Positions 23,134 to 34,200 of a DNA stretch of 64,000 nt are shown piece after piece. The stretch comes from Dermacentor variabilis. Its lineage: Eukaryota > Arthropoda > Arachnida > Ixodida > Ixodidae. The stretch is from NCBI RefSeq assembly GCF_050947875.1, contig NC_134572.1, positions 124,249,105-124,313,104 on the forward strand, in the 5' to 3' direction. Under the pieces are notes generated by a model. That model did no database searches and was not told the DNA's origin. It worked only from the letters and a program-made list of their open reading frames with translations. Made by a program: the position numbers and the translations under genes. Positions within the stretch are counted from its first letter, which is position 1; every line of letters begins with the position of its first letter.

Positions 23134-23280
23134 TGTGGAAGAATAAAATTAACTTTATTAAAAAGAATGGTCACGCAGTTTTGCTTGTGGTGGCCTCAGG
23201 TGGCGGCTCGAAGTACTTGGACTCGGGCGGCATCATCGGCTTGCCGAAGTGCCCAGAGCTGGTCTTCCAGCTAAGAAATA
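23134..23280 (-). mobile_element. retroelement 3' end: short coding tail, stop, AATAAA
   Basis: On the minus strand one frame reads LEDQLWALRQADDAARVQVL followed by RAAT and a TGA stop, then a 'ggccaccacaagc' stretch and 'ctttttaataaagttaattt' with an AATAAA signal at about 23155. A short charged coding tail followed by a GGCCCACC-like 3' UTR and AATAAAG is typical of a frequent tick retroelement. The copy is only about 150 bp long, so it is severely 5'-truncated. Confidence 0.5.
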
Positions 23281-24059
23281 ATTTGTGATACCTCAAAGGG
23301 AAGCTGTTTACTTTTTGAAGCGAGATGGGGATGCCTTAGAGCGCGTGCTTATAAAGCGAGGTAGAACCAGGGAAAAAGAAGCATGTGCTTGCTGCGCTAA
23401 AGCTAGGGAAGCGATGTGACATGTTTTATAATATGGGTAAAGCATTAGACAAAATAAGAAAAATGTCTTGGTGGCGCAGCCCCGTTTCATTGTAGACACT
23501 CGTAACATCCAGCTATCGATCCATGCGGAGATAATTACACTGGTGTTGTAGGGAATGCCACACTAAACATTTGGAAGGAGATAAAGTTGAGGTCAGTCTC
23601 CACGAGTGACAGTAATGAGAGGGTAAGCGTTGTGGGGGGCCACATAAGCACGGGCCGTTTGGAAGATTAATTGCGCATAAGTAGAGAAGAACCAGAGTTG
23701 ACGTCCCATAAAAATTGGTACATTGCCGCAGGATGAGGTAAGCGCGTGCTTATTTTAGGCGGCAAGGAGTGGAAAAAGAAGGAACATAAAATGACATTAA
23801 TGTTGCATAACATTAGTATGCTGAAGTGAGGTAGCACATGCCAGCGCCCCATTTTACAGGGGAATTGTCTCTTTATCGTCGTTGTCATGATCATCATCAT
23901 AATCATTGTCCTCGTTATCCTGGTATTTCCTTGAGCGGTCATAGCTTTATACACATACACATCAAAACTCCTTGTGGAGGTCGTTCTTCGGTGCAGCTGC
24001 GACACGAGTTCTCATGCTGCCGTGCTCTTAGCAGTGTGCAATGGCAGCGCGCGCCGCGT
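23281..24059. other. gene-free stretch
   Basis: AT-rich, with an (ATC)n-like patch near 23886-23906. No gene recognised. Confidence 0.55.
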
Positions 24060-24215
24060 GCTAGCTCACCTTTATGTTTCCACACATGAATGACTGCGCT
24101 GTGCACTACTCTAATGAATGTGTTGGAAATTTGGCGATCCGAGACATCCGTTAGTTTCTCGCCAGTGTCCCCGATATACGCGCGCGTGCGCGTCGCACCA
24201 ACTTTCAGCGACGCA
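24060..24215 (-). pseudogene. possible GIY-YIG endonuclease remnant (Penelope-like element)
   Basis: A minus-strand frame reads AYIGDTGEKLTDVSDRQIS and later VIHVWKHKGE. The first part resembles the YIG half of a GIY-YIG nuclease (VYIGQTGR... in Penelope-like retroelements), and the His-rich segment resembles its second conserved block. The GIY half and the downstream catalytic Arg/Glu are not identifiable. The match is short, so chance resemblance is a real alternative. Confidence 0.28.
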
Positions 24216-24259
24216 CCGATAGATGGCGCTGCCAAGCTAAACACCGACTGACTGGCAGC

Positions 24260-24918
24260 ATTCTTTGCATTCTCGTTTTCCCACCTCGCCGTTCACATCC
24301 CCCCCCTCACACACAGACAGTTCCATCTGCTTCCGTTGCATAAGTCTCTCGAATCGGGCCTACATCCCCCTCGCTCCCACCCTTTCCACTTCTTCCTTTT
24401 TACACTACCGACGCTGCACAGGGAAGATGATGAGTCCCGAACACGAACGGCGCGGTATGGGCCGACCCGGAAGGCGGAGGAATACAAAAAACAAAAGGGC
24501 GAGAGAGAACGAGGGTTCATCGTGAATAAAAGGCCGTTCGCCCGTCTGGCTCTTGCTTCCATCTTCTCCGGACCCCCCCCCCCCCCCCCCCCACCACCAA
24601 CATTGCACCTTCTCCTTTTCTACGTGTTATTTCTTCGTTTTATTTTTTCTCGTTCACCGGGAGATGTGTTTTTCGCCCCTGCTTCTCCGGTCGACCCAGT
24701 GCCGAGCTCCTTTCTTCTCTCTCTTTTTTTCTCTCTCTCTCTCTGCGAGCGCGAATCTGCGTCCGCCTCTCGTTTATAATTTACGAGGTACGGAGCGGCG
24801 ATCGCTCACTTCGTACGGAGCACTGCGATCGAACCCGTTTATGGTGAAATTCCGTCGTCCCGTTTTCTCTCTCTCTCTCTCTTTTTCTGCTGCCTTCCGC
24901 CTCTCCTCCTTGCTCCTT

Positions 24919-24950
<32 letters not shown>

Positions 24951-25560
24951 TTTTTTTTCGCTTCAGCTTGCTCTCATCGTTCCCTATTTCGTTCGCGTCG
25001 CGAACGATGTCTTGTTTTCTTCCGGGACGCAAATTTGCCTATCCGTTCCGGCCGCTGTTTATTATCTTTGCCCTTCTTCCTTTCCTGCCGCCAACTTTGG
25101 CTTTGTCTCCACTCCTTTCCGCCCGCTATACCGCCCGACGTCCCCTATTATTTTCGTCTTCTTTGCCCTCTTCCATTTTAGAGCACATTTCTGGCGTAAT
25201 CTGCTCGGCGGATCCCCCGACCGGTCTCCCGAGGAATTCATTCTGCTGTCCCTAAGTTCTCCCGTGTCCTGTTTTTCTTCGTCTCCGTTTTCTCTTTCTT
25301 TCTCTACCTTTCACTTTTTCACCGGGCATTGCCGGCTTGGCCGCTATTGCGTTAATTCTGACGCTAAAATTCTCAGTTTCCTTTTTTCACTTATTTTCTT
25401 TCCCTTTTTTTTTAACGCCAGTCCTTTCCTCCTTTTTTGTCTGCGCTCCGGAGACAAAGGCGGGATTATCGAAGCCGGCGTATATGCGGCACCGTTCCCT
25501 TCGATCCTTTCCCGTCGGCGCTCACCTCCTCCCCCCCTCCCCCCCATCCCAGCGCACTAT
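24260..25560 (+). repeat. 1.3-kb polypyrimidine-rich stretch
   Basis: The plus strand is strongly biased to C and T throughout, with CT arrays at about 24719-24744, 24867-24882 and 24919-24940 and a 20-C run at 24573-24592. This bias leaves a 359-residue frame (24553-25632) open, but its translation is almost entirely Ser, Phe, Leu and Pro and it has no domain. I regard it as a composition artefact. Confidence 0.85.
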
Positions 25561-26084
25561 TTCGCCGAGCTAATTAAATGGAAGCCCCGTCCGGCGTGCA
25601 TTATTTCGCCGCTTGGCCGCCGCTGTCGGTGAGGCAATGCTTGCAGCGCACGGTCGTGTATAGGAAACCGTTCGGAGCAGCGCCAGCCGTTGCGGTGACC
25701 GTGGCGGCGGGCCGGCGGGCTTGCGCCAGTGTGCCGCGGCATTCCGCGCGTGCTTTTCGGGAAGGAGGGGGGGGGGGGAGGAGGTACTTCGGAGCGGCGT
25801 GGTTTCGCTTCGCTGCATGGCCTATTGCGCCCCCCCCCCCCTGATCGCAGGCACGTCACGTGCGGCTGTGTAGATAAACCTCCCGTCTCACCATTTTTTT
25901 TCCCGTTGGCGGCGGGATAGAGAATCGAGCGAGGTCAGATTAAACGTTTGCGGCGCTTTGCAGGTGTGGCGTTGCTGCATCTATCCGTCTGTCTGTCTGA
26001 GGCTTTTATTTTTCATTACTTTACTCGCCTCACAATAACGAATGCGTTACTGTCTGCCAGGATAGGCAGCAGCAGCAGTCGCAT

Positions 26085-26088
<4 letters not shown>
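25561..26088. other. gene-free GC-rich stretch
   Basis: It contains a G run (about 25767-25778) and a C run (about 25831-25841). No coding sequence recognised. Confidence 0.55.

Positions 26089-26165
<77 letters not shown>
26089..26165. repeat. (TA)n microsatellite, about 38 units
   Basis: Uninterrupted TA dinucleotides immediately beside the Gypsy LTR remnant. Confidence 0.97.
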
Positions 26166-26169
<4 letters not shown>

Positions 26170-26342
26170 CAGAGTGTTCATTGACAAGACATGCAAGTGT
26201 GGCAATCATAACTCTGCGAGCAGCGAGAACCGGACCCGTGCGTAAAGCTCTGGTGATGCGCCTGACTGACCGGCACTTCATCTTCGTCTTATATAATTTG
26301 CTGGAGATGCGCCTGGCTAACCGGCGGTTCTTCTTCGTTACA
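26166..26342 (-). mobile_element. probable 3' LTR of a Ty3/Gypsy element (partial)
   Basis: On the minus strand a polypurine tract (ctccgggggacaaa) is followed by TGTAACG, the classic junction between a retrotransposon's internal region and the start of its 3' LTR. The LTR contains a TATATAA-like box (about 26290-26296) and an imperfect 51-bp tandem duplication (gatgcgcctg(a/g)ct(g/a)accggc at about 26255 and 26306). Its far end runs into (TA)n, so the terminal CA is not identified. Confidence 0.5.
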
Positions 26343-28110
26343 TTTGTCCCCCGGAGGAAGAAGACGTCATCCCGGCGATCTAAGCATATGTTAAAATAAA
26401 GGCATCGTAGGAGAGCTTGAGCCGATCTACGTGAACAGTTTCTCTACCGCGGCGGCGCTGATCAGAAAATTGCGACGCAGGCTTTACGACGTAGTTCACG
26501 GGAGAAGTTTGTACACTTGAACGGTAAAAGGCCATGATATCTTGAGACCAACTTAGAGGAAAAGCCGGGAGCTAAAGATTGGACCCACAGCCAAACCAAA
26601 AAATCGGAAGGGAAGGTTGGGGGATCAGAGTCACTACGGCGATGCTTCTTGCGCGTCTGATCTGCGGTGGTAAGACAACAGGCGAGCTGTTGGCTTACCA
26701 GACAACAGTTCTTAAAAAGTTCCCCAGAGGCCCCGTGAAAAAGAACTGCCGCATGATGAATGATGCAACGTGTAGGGGGTGGGGAGTGGCAGTTTCAGAT
26801 GGAAGTGCAGATGTTTCTGCATAGCGTGTAAGATGATCCACTGCAACGAAATCCAGCGGTCGGCAGCACCGGTGCGAGGAAGCGCACCGTAAAGGACGAT
26901 TTCTACCCGGTCAAAAGGACGGGATGGACAAGCAAGCGGTTGTAAAGGCGCGGCAGTGGAAGGTGCGGCGCTGGCAGTCGAGGCAGCAGCGGACCTATTT
27001 GCGAACAAACTTGTACATGCCAGGCCAGTAGTACCGGAGCTGAAGGCGGTTGTAGGTCTTTAAAAGGCCACCGTGTGCACATTGGGGATCAGTGTGAAAC
27101 TATGTGCATAAATCAGACCTAGGATGACGGGGTATTACGAGGAGCCAATGTCACCCCTCAGGGAGATAGTTGCGACGCTGGAGGAGTTGGTAGTGAACAA
27201 CAAAGTGATGCGCCTGCCGCAGTAGAGTCCTGGAGGCCGGAACAGTTGCAGGATCAGCGAGAAACTCCAAAAGCGAATAAATCCACGGGTATTTGCTCTG
27301 CTCAGAGCGTATGTCATCGATGGCAAGTTCTGACAGGACACAGCTGGTTGAGTGGCCAAGGACTGTGTACGTCAGGTGAAATGGGTGAGCGGGAGAAAGC
27401 ATCGACATCGGTGTGCATGCGTCCAGAGCGGTACACGATCCGGATGTCGTGTTCTTGCGAAAGGAGCGCCTAGCGTGCGAAAGGGCCAGAAGGGTATTTC
27501 AGTGAGGAGGGCAAGCACAGCGCGTGGTGGTCCGTTGCCACGTCAAATGGGCAAAGGTGGTCCGTTGCCACGTCAAATGGGCAGTCGTATAGATAAGGTC
27601 GAAATTTCGTAAGGGCCCAAAGTATGATTAAACACTCATAGTTTTTTTTTTTTTTTTGAGACAGAGCAGTTTAGCTCCGACTTTGTGAGCGTGTGGCTAG
27701 CATTAGCAACGACGTATTCTTCAAGACCGCGTATGCGTTGGGCGAGAACCGCCCCAAGGCCGACTCCGCTAGCATCAGTATGAACTCCAGTTGGGCCAGC
27801 GGGGTCAAAATGTCGCAGAATAGGAGAAGAGGTGAGCAGACGGCGTAGAGTTGTGACCGCGCGTCATTGAATGCTTTCGACCAGGCGGATAGCGTGTTGT
27901 CTCCAACCAGCAGTTGAGTCAAAATAGGAGCAAAGTAGGAACGAAAATAGGAGCAGAGTCCTACGAAACTGCGTAGTGTCTTCAGGGTGGTGGGTTTGGG
28001 GAACTCCACAACTGCACGAAGTCTTGCCAGATCGCGAAGTGCGCCTTCATTGGATACGACGTGGCCTGGTATTAAGCAGTAAGACTGCTTATGAACTCTC
28101 TATGTCGTTG
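26343..28110 (-). pseudogene. Ty3/Gypsy pol remnant: RT end, RNase H, integrase
   Basis: The minus strand carries, in order, the C-terminal part of a Ty3/Gypsy reverse transcriptase (EFPKPTTLKTLRSFVGLCSY at about 28010-27950), the RNase H region (TDHHALC and [13 protein letters not shown], about 27550-27430), the integrase N-terminal zinc-binding region ([10 protein letters not shown] near 27035-27005), and the start of the integrase core (PLACPSRPFDRVEIVLYGALP near 26940-26870). These enzymes copy the element's RNA and insert the DNA. The frame changes repeatedly (27671-28009, 27151-27408 and 26712-27008 are in different frames) and stops interrupt it, so it is inactive. Gag, protease and most of RT are missing upstream. 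The integrase core D,D-35-E triad cannot be assembled. Confidence 0.85.
27528..27587 (-). repeat. 30-bp in-frame tandem duplication inside Gypsy RNase H
   Basis: The unit 'tggtccgttgccacgtcaaa' plus 'tgggcaaagg' occurs twice, starting at 27528 and 27558. On the coding strand it repeats PFDVATDH, next to the TDHHALC motif. The period of 30 keeps the frame. Confidence 0.9.
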
Positions 28111-28984
28111 GTGATAAGTCGGGAAATCAAGTGAGAAGACAACGACATCATCTATAGTCGGGTACAACTTTAGAAAAAAGGGGAGGCCCCGCCAAGATGA
28201 CCGAAGCGCGACAGCCGATTGCCTCCACGACTAAAATAGTGCCGCTCAACAAAGCCTGCTTCTAAAACGAGTAATTCTCAGTATAAACAAATACTTTTGT
28301 ATTTTGATGGCTGGCTTGGTAGAGTTCTTGTGATTGGAATACTACAGCACATGCTGGATTGCGAGAGAAAAATAACCCCCCGTCTTTCTACAAAGTTGCG
28401 CGTCATCTGCTTTTCAGCTTCATTGCAAGGGACAAAAGTAGAAAGAGCAGCTCTGCATGGCTTTTGCGCTGGTTTACATGTACGTGGCACATTTACTACT
28501 TGTTTTCGGAGCTTAAAATGAATCAGCTGCTGTTTAACATTCACTTAAAGAAACAATGCATTTATCGAAACCATTACAAACCTGGGGCGAGAAGACGATC
28601 GAGGCAGGAAAGGTACAAAGATGCTTCATTCAGCGTTTTAAATAAATACTCTTTGTTTTAAATAACAAAGGATTCATAATTTCTTTGTTTTGTGTTTTCC
28701 CAAATTTATTTTCAAGAATGTGATAGCTTTTTTTTTTTTTGTTCCTTTCGCGTTTCTTTGTTATTTGCAAACCTGCAGTCTCGCCAGTTCGCGTAGCGTA
28801 GCGTCAGCGATGCTCACTGCAATCTTTCGTCTCCGGATCACGGCTCAGAATAAACGCACGCGGCACAAATAATGCATCGTAGGCTCGCAATAATATTTCC
28901 GGCATGATAGACCACCACAAACAGTTGGGGGATTCACTCTAACGAGGGGCAGACGCACACGACTGACACGATTCGGCCCAGTTC
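28111..28984. other. gene-free stretch
   Basis: No gene recognised. Frames at 28278-28544 (minus) and 28297-28521 (plus) overlap and have no domain. T runs near 28724-28740. Confidence 0.5.
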
Positions 28985-29070
28985 GAAGCGTGGCGGCCAT
29001 CTTCTCCATGGGCGGGGTCGCCTGCCGTCCGGCTCGTGACGTCAGCCTAGAGTGCGCGCCCATTGGTGGA
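28985..29070. promoter_or_regulatory. promoter-like motif cluster (YY1-, GC-box-, CRE- and CCAAT-like)
   Basis: Within 75 bp are GCGGCCATCTT (28993-29003, YY1-like), GGGCGGGG (29010-29017, GC box), a perfect TGACGTCA (29037-29044, CRE palindrome) and ATTGG (29062-29066, inverted CCAAT box). Such a cluster is typical of TATA-less promoters. No gene start is recognised on either side, and fold-back element 2 begins about 100 bp downstream, so this may be part of a repeat rather than a host promoter. Confidence 0.35.
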
Positions 29071-29174
29071 GGCTTGAGCGCATCCGCCTTGGAAGAGTAA
29101 ACGCCCCTTTTTTCTAAAGTTGTACCCGTTTATAGGTAGCACAAACACGCGTGACACTTGAGACGTTAGAATAT

Positions 29175-29835
29175 ATTATATAGTCGTATATCATGACCAC
29201 ATAAAGTCAACAGACAGTGAAGCCAAGGAAAGCATCGGGGAATTAACTGTGGTTTAAATTGGAATGTAGAAGACAATGAAGAAAAGGAAGATGAAAGTGG
29301 ACGAAAAGATAACTTGTCGGTGGGAGGCGAACGCAAAACCTCCGCATTATGCGTGCGATACCAATTGTGCTACGGCGCCAGCTATCAGTTCGTTCACTAA
29401 CTCGAGTATTTGTTTACTAGATCTAGTCCTAGGAGTGTTAGCCAGCGCCATTCAGAGCCAAGGTGGGTGGATGTGGGACACCCTTTTTACCAGATGGCGT
29501 CACGTACCACGTGATTTAAGGAGATCTGGCACGTGGATAATAAACCCTCGCATGCTACCTAGTCTGCCCACCGTGGCTTTAAGTGGCGCTGGCTAACATC
29601 AATCTTACGGCTAGATCTAGTAAATATAAACACCCAAGTGCGGATGTTGTGGCTTCGCCTCCCACCCACGACAAGTTATCTTTTCATCCACTGTGGTTTC
29701 CCTTCATTTTTTCCACATTCCAATTTAAACCACAGTAAATTTCACTGATGATTTCCTTGGCTTCGTTGTCTGTTGACTTGATGGGGTCATGATTAACAAA
29801 ATCGAGCCCCTCGGTTCCCCTTCTTCCCTCGTTTT
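29175..29835. mobile_element. fold-back element 2, carrying a tRNA-like segment
   Basis: The left arm (about 29188-29450) and right arm (about 29585-29795) are inverted copies. Matching blocks include tcatgacc(a/c)cat.aagtcaacagac at the outer ends, 'gtggtttaaattggaatgt', 'aaaagataacttgtcg', 'tactagatctag' and 'gttagccagcgcc' near the centre. The left arm contains, on the minus strand, a tRNA-like stretch with an exact A box (TAGCACAATTGG, near 29372) and a near B box (GCGTTCGCCTCC), implying a tRNA-derived origin. The right arm lacks about 50 bp covering the A-box half. No protein is encoded. Confidence 0.75.
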
Positions 29836-31193
29836 TTCATTGCGAGGATGTCGAATCTGGCAGTCTTAATGTCATTTGGTGGCACTATATATTACGTTCG
29901 CCTTATGTGAAGTGGAAAGAAAATGGTTCTTCGTGTCTTCATGCTTGCTTTGAGAGCCAAGAGAATTTGTCCCCTCTATAAGAGGGCGCGCTGTAATCAA
30001 GAACACCACTCGAGCAGGGCAGTTTGTAAGAAGCTGTGCGGCCGCGTTTACGGCGAACAAAATACTTTCCGCTTGACGTAGGAAGCACAAAGCTGTGCTG
30101 TATCGTTTGTCGTTGTGGCTTTAGCCTGAGCTTCTGGGGGGGCAGGATATACAGAAGAAGAAAAAGAATAAATGAGGGAAACGTAGAATAAATCGAAAAT
30201 CTTGGCGCTCTTCTGTTGGGGAGACCCGAAGGGTCAGTCGTCTTTCCTTTTATCGAACGCCTTTAACAAGCGGCCGACGACACAGCGCCGAGTGTAATGG
30301 TCTTCCCAATCTCCGCCGCTTCTACCCTCTAGGTTTTTTTTATTTTTTATCTTTATTTTACGTTCACCGAAAACGCTCGTTGCTATTCCTCATCGTCCCC
30401 CCTCTCTCTCTCCATCCTCCACTCGTCGCGGCAGCTTCGGAGACTCGGTACTGTCTCTCTCTGTGTAACTGTACCTCTTCTAGCTCGCGTTTCTTTTCGC
30501 ATCTTCTTTCGTTTCCTCAAACGTCTCTTCTTTTCTCTATTCTTTTTTTCTCGCCGGATAGCCATTCCTCGCGCTTCTACTTTTTCATTCACCCTGCTTC
30601 CCTGCTGGGGGATCCCTTTTACGTTTCACACTTTGCCGGTAACGTGGCTTCCGACATCTGGCCGAACACGATAAGCGCCCGGGACCCCGAACTCGAAAAC
30701 CGCGGCTGCACATCCACTGGGCCACCAGTCGCTCTGCATTTTATTTCTCTTCTTCCTTTTTTTCTTTCGTATGCGTCGAAGAAGGCTGCCACCTAAGGGA
30801 AGAAGGTGGTATAGAAGACTGCGAATGTAGGAGAAAAGAAAAGGGAGGAGGGGCAAAGGAAAAAAGGCTGTCGAGGTGGTCAAGGAAGGAAAGGTCGCTG
30901 AGGTTCGCCGGCCTGAATCGGAGGCTTCGGGAGTGGAAAGCCGAGCCGCTGTAGTGCGTACACGTTCAGTGCCGTGGCGGCTTCGAGGGTCGGAGGGCTA
31001 GGAGCAGCAATACTGTTGTTGCAGCAGTGGCATGCACTGTTGCTTGGAATGTATACGAGTCCGTGTTGACGCAGCCAAGTTTCCAATTCGTGAAGATCCG
31101 TTGCTGTGAGAACATTCAGTGATTGGCCGGCGTCCGTCGGTTGGTCGTTCGGGGTAACTTGCAGCCACAATGGCGCAGACTGCATTCAAAGCG
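29836..31193. other. gene-free stretch
   Basis: A C/T-rich block at 30370-30640 leaves long low-complexity frames. A minus frame at 30880-31185 (101 residues) has fairly ordinary composition but no recognised domain. No RNA gene seen. Confidence 0.5.
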
Positions 31194-31224
<31 letters not shown>

Positions 31225-31226
31225 TT
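31194..31226 (+). repeat. (TTTA)n microsatellite
   Basis: About eight TTTA units. Confidence 0.9.
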
Positions 31227-34200
31227 GCTACCGATTAAAGCGGCTGCTGCTGCACAAGTACTCGGTTCCGTCTCGTAAAGGTAGCCTGGACGTCGTCTAA
31301 AGCGGAATAATCGTGGCGCTAAAAATACCACGGACATGGGTTGCATGCGATTGATTGCCGGTCAATAAGTAAGTGAAGAGAGTGTAGTTGGGGCATTCCT
31401 CACTCGTCAACTTCGAGGAGAGTAATAGAGATAACTCGTGTAATATCAGTGCAAATACATAATTGTGTAAGGTAACCGAGATTACAATTGCAGGAAGAAG
31501 AGGGGGGGGGGGGAATTCCAGCGCAGAACTTTCGTGAACGTTCCAAGTTTTCATTCTGTACACACTACATACCGGAACATCGGAAAAATGGATAGTAATG
31601 GTGGTAGCGACAGCTCGCGGTGGTCTGTTGACCCACAAAGCGTTAGCAACGTTACTGCGCTTCGTGCTGTGCTTGAGCCAAAGGAAAAGAACCACAACAC
31701 ATCCACGATCATGTTGCAGCGGACCCGTTCACGCCAGCAGCCAAACTGCACGCAGCCTGTCATTGAAATTAGTTTCTAGTGCTCAGGTTGAGCTTGAGGT
31801 CTCAAGATGGCGCTGCCAGCGTGCTGCTACCGACCATCTACATCTCTACTGTTCCGTAACTGACAATACCTATTGATCCTTTTCGCGAATCAGTTTCGTT
31901 TAGAGAAACGAGAGGCCGCTTTCGGCGTCTAGCCGCACTTTGCGTCAGCGAAAGCGCAGGAATATGAAACCATTATCTCTGCGACCTCACTGTGTCATTC
32001 ATGCTGCAATATATGGAGCGGTGGAGTGAAGACGTGTGCAGTAGTTAGCTACAAAAAATGTGACTTCGATATTAAGGAATGGAATGAATCTGTGTGTCCA
32101 AGTTCACGGACCGCCGCTAGATGAGGACTGCCTGTGTTGCAGGCTCTTGGCGATGCATGGTTTCCCTCGAAGTTAAAAAAAAAATTTCGCTCATCCGCCA
32201 GCGTTGTAGTGCTAACCTCCTAGGAAAGGACTTCAACGCCGGAACTTCTGCACGAGTGAGTACCGCCCGTTATATGGTGACAAAGCGAGTAGCGCCGGTT
32301 CTTAGCAGAAGTTTCTCACACGTTATCTACTCGAATCCACCTCAACTCACACGCAAACTTACGCGCACTCTATCGCCACCGTATCAAGAATAAGTGATCA
32401 GGTGCGCACTTGAATCAATGCGCCGAAGCGTAGGTGGCGGCGACTACACCGTTTCTTAACGGCCCACACAGTAAGCGAGAGACTAGCGATAACACGTATT
32501 TGCTACAAGCTATTACAACGTGCAGAACATCTACGTTACAAGTGTTGTGCCTAGGAAGAACATACATAACGCAACTGAGCACACCCACGAGCGATCAGGC
32601 AGAACATAAGCAATTATATAGTTACCGCCCGGGAATATTACTGAGTTAAAAACGTGACAAGCTGCTGCTTAAATTTGTTTAACAAATAAAGAACAGATAG
32701 TTAAGTACACTGATACTGATTCAATTCATAAGCGGGAAGTTAGAATAGCTTGAAATACATATTTAGTTTCGCTCTTATAACAAGCACCGTATACGCTGCT
32801 CGCGCCGTTCAGACAGAGTGATGAGCTCCGAACGCGCTTACATGTTCTTTGAAGCTGTAGCCAAACCTTCGCGTGTCGTTAACCCAGTCACCGTCTACGA
32901 TATCCGCCGAAACAGGTTTTCAGAGCAGCACCGTCGTCATGTACATCCATTGTAAACACAGAGGCAACGGAGGGGAGGCAGCTGAGGCAGGCAATGGACG
33001 ACGCGTCACCACGTGATCAAACATGGCAGCGCCCACGGGATCGTCGTGAAGAGGGTCAATGCGGAATAGCTTAAGCTCTCTCCTGTGAAAGAGATAGCAG
33101 CAGCGTACTGTCGCAACGTATACAGTAACATTTGAAAACGCAGACGCGAGCAGCAGTACTCGTAGCGACATCTCGTGGTGATGCGCTGAACCAGAATGCG
33201 TTTGAAATTCCATTGCTATGGCCGGCCGTATGCCGATACTACGCATCTGTAGGCGCGAACGTGTCGGCAGCTGCGTCATCACTCGAAGAGTATTTATTCA
33301 GCCAGAAGATGCGTACAGCAAAAGTGTTTCGAGCGCTTCGTGGTTTATCACGGCGTCTCGAGAGGTCGCTAGCAGCGTGAGTGCAACCGCGCGGGCCTTT
33401 TGCTATTGCGGTGTGTATACTGTGTACGTCTCCGTAGTGAAAGAGGGCGTCGACAACCGCGTCCGCACCTCTTCGGCGTAATGGGAAATCAATTTTTGAT
33501 TTGAGCAGGAAAAGGGGCCTGTGTGGTCAGCGAACTTTTTCGGTCGCCGACGCTCGGAGTCGAAAGGGATGCACCGGACGCAGTCGAGGCCGCGTCGGTT
33601 CGGAAGCGTTCGCGGAGGCCTGATCTCGCCTTCGATGGAGCGCTGCATTTTAATGAAGTGAACGGAAGATTGCGAAGCGACACAGAGAACGAAACAGTCG
33701 CGCTAGTTGGATCGGCCTGCGCGAGCGGAGCTTACAGATACGTACGTTCGGCGGGCGAAGTCTTCAGTATATATATATATATATATGGGATGGCACCAAG
33801 CCGAAATTAGACTGGAGGAGGGGAGGCTAATCTTGGGCCGACTAAGCTTGGGTGAAAGAGATGGGGAAATATAGGAGGAGGGAAAGCCGTATGGGGTGCC
33901 AAAAACCTTCGCGGGGCGTATAAATTGTTACACAACCCCGATGCTCCTCGTCTTAGCTCATGCATAATTATCGTCTTCGTTGCGAGCGTTCACTGACCCC
34001 TCGCTGGCTGCTTCTCGCTGCCTCCCACCGTCTTATTTACTTTCTTTTCTCCTTTCGCAATTGTCATCACAACCGTATCTTAGCCTTTCAGTTTTTTTTT
34101 TCTTCAATTATTGTTCGTGTGCTTGCGCGCACGCAACCTAATTTCTGGGTGCGCGCGTGCGTGTGTGAATTATTGCTTGAGCGCTTTGTTTATTTATTTG

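Noticed and set aside
24553..25632. 359-residue plus-strand open frame, the longest in the window
   Set aside because: It lies in almost pure C/T DNA, which lacks stop codons in this frame. The translation is Ser/Phe/Leu/Pro low complexity with no domain.
26089..26165. Open frames of repeated Tyr-Ile across (TA)n
   Set aside because: Simple translation of a dinucleotide repeat.
30880..31185. 101-residue minus frame with CHCC
   Set aside because: Ordinary-looking composition, but too short and without a recognisable zinc-finger spacing or neighbours.
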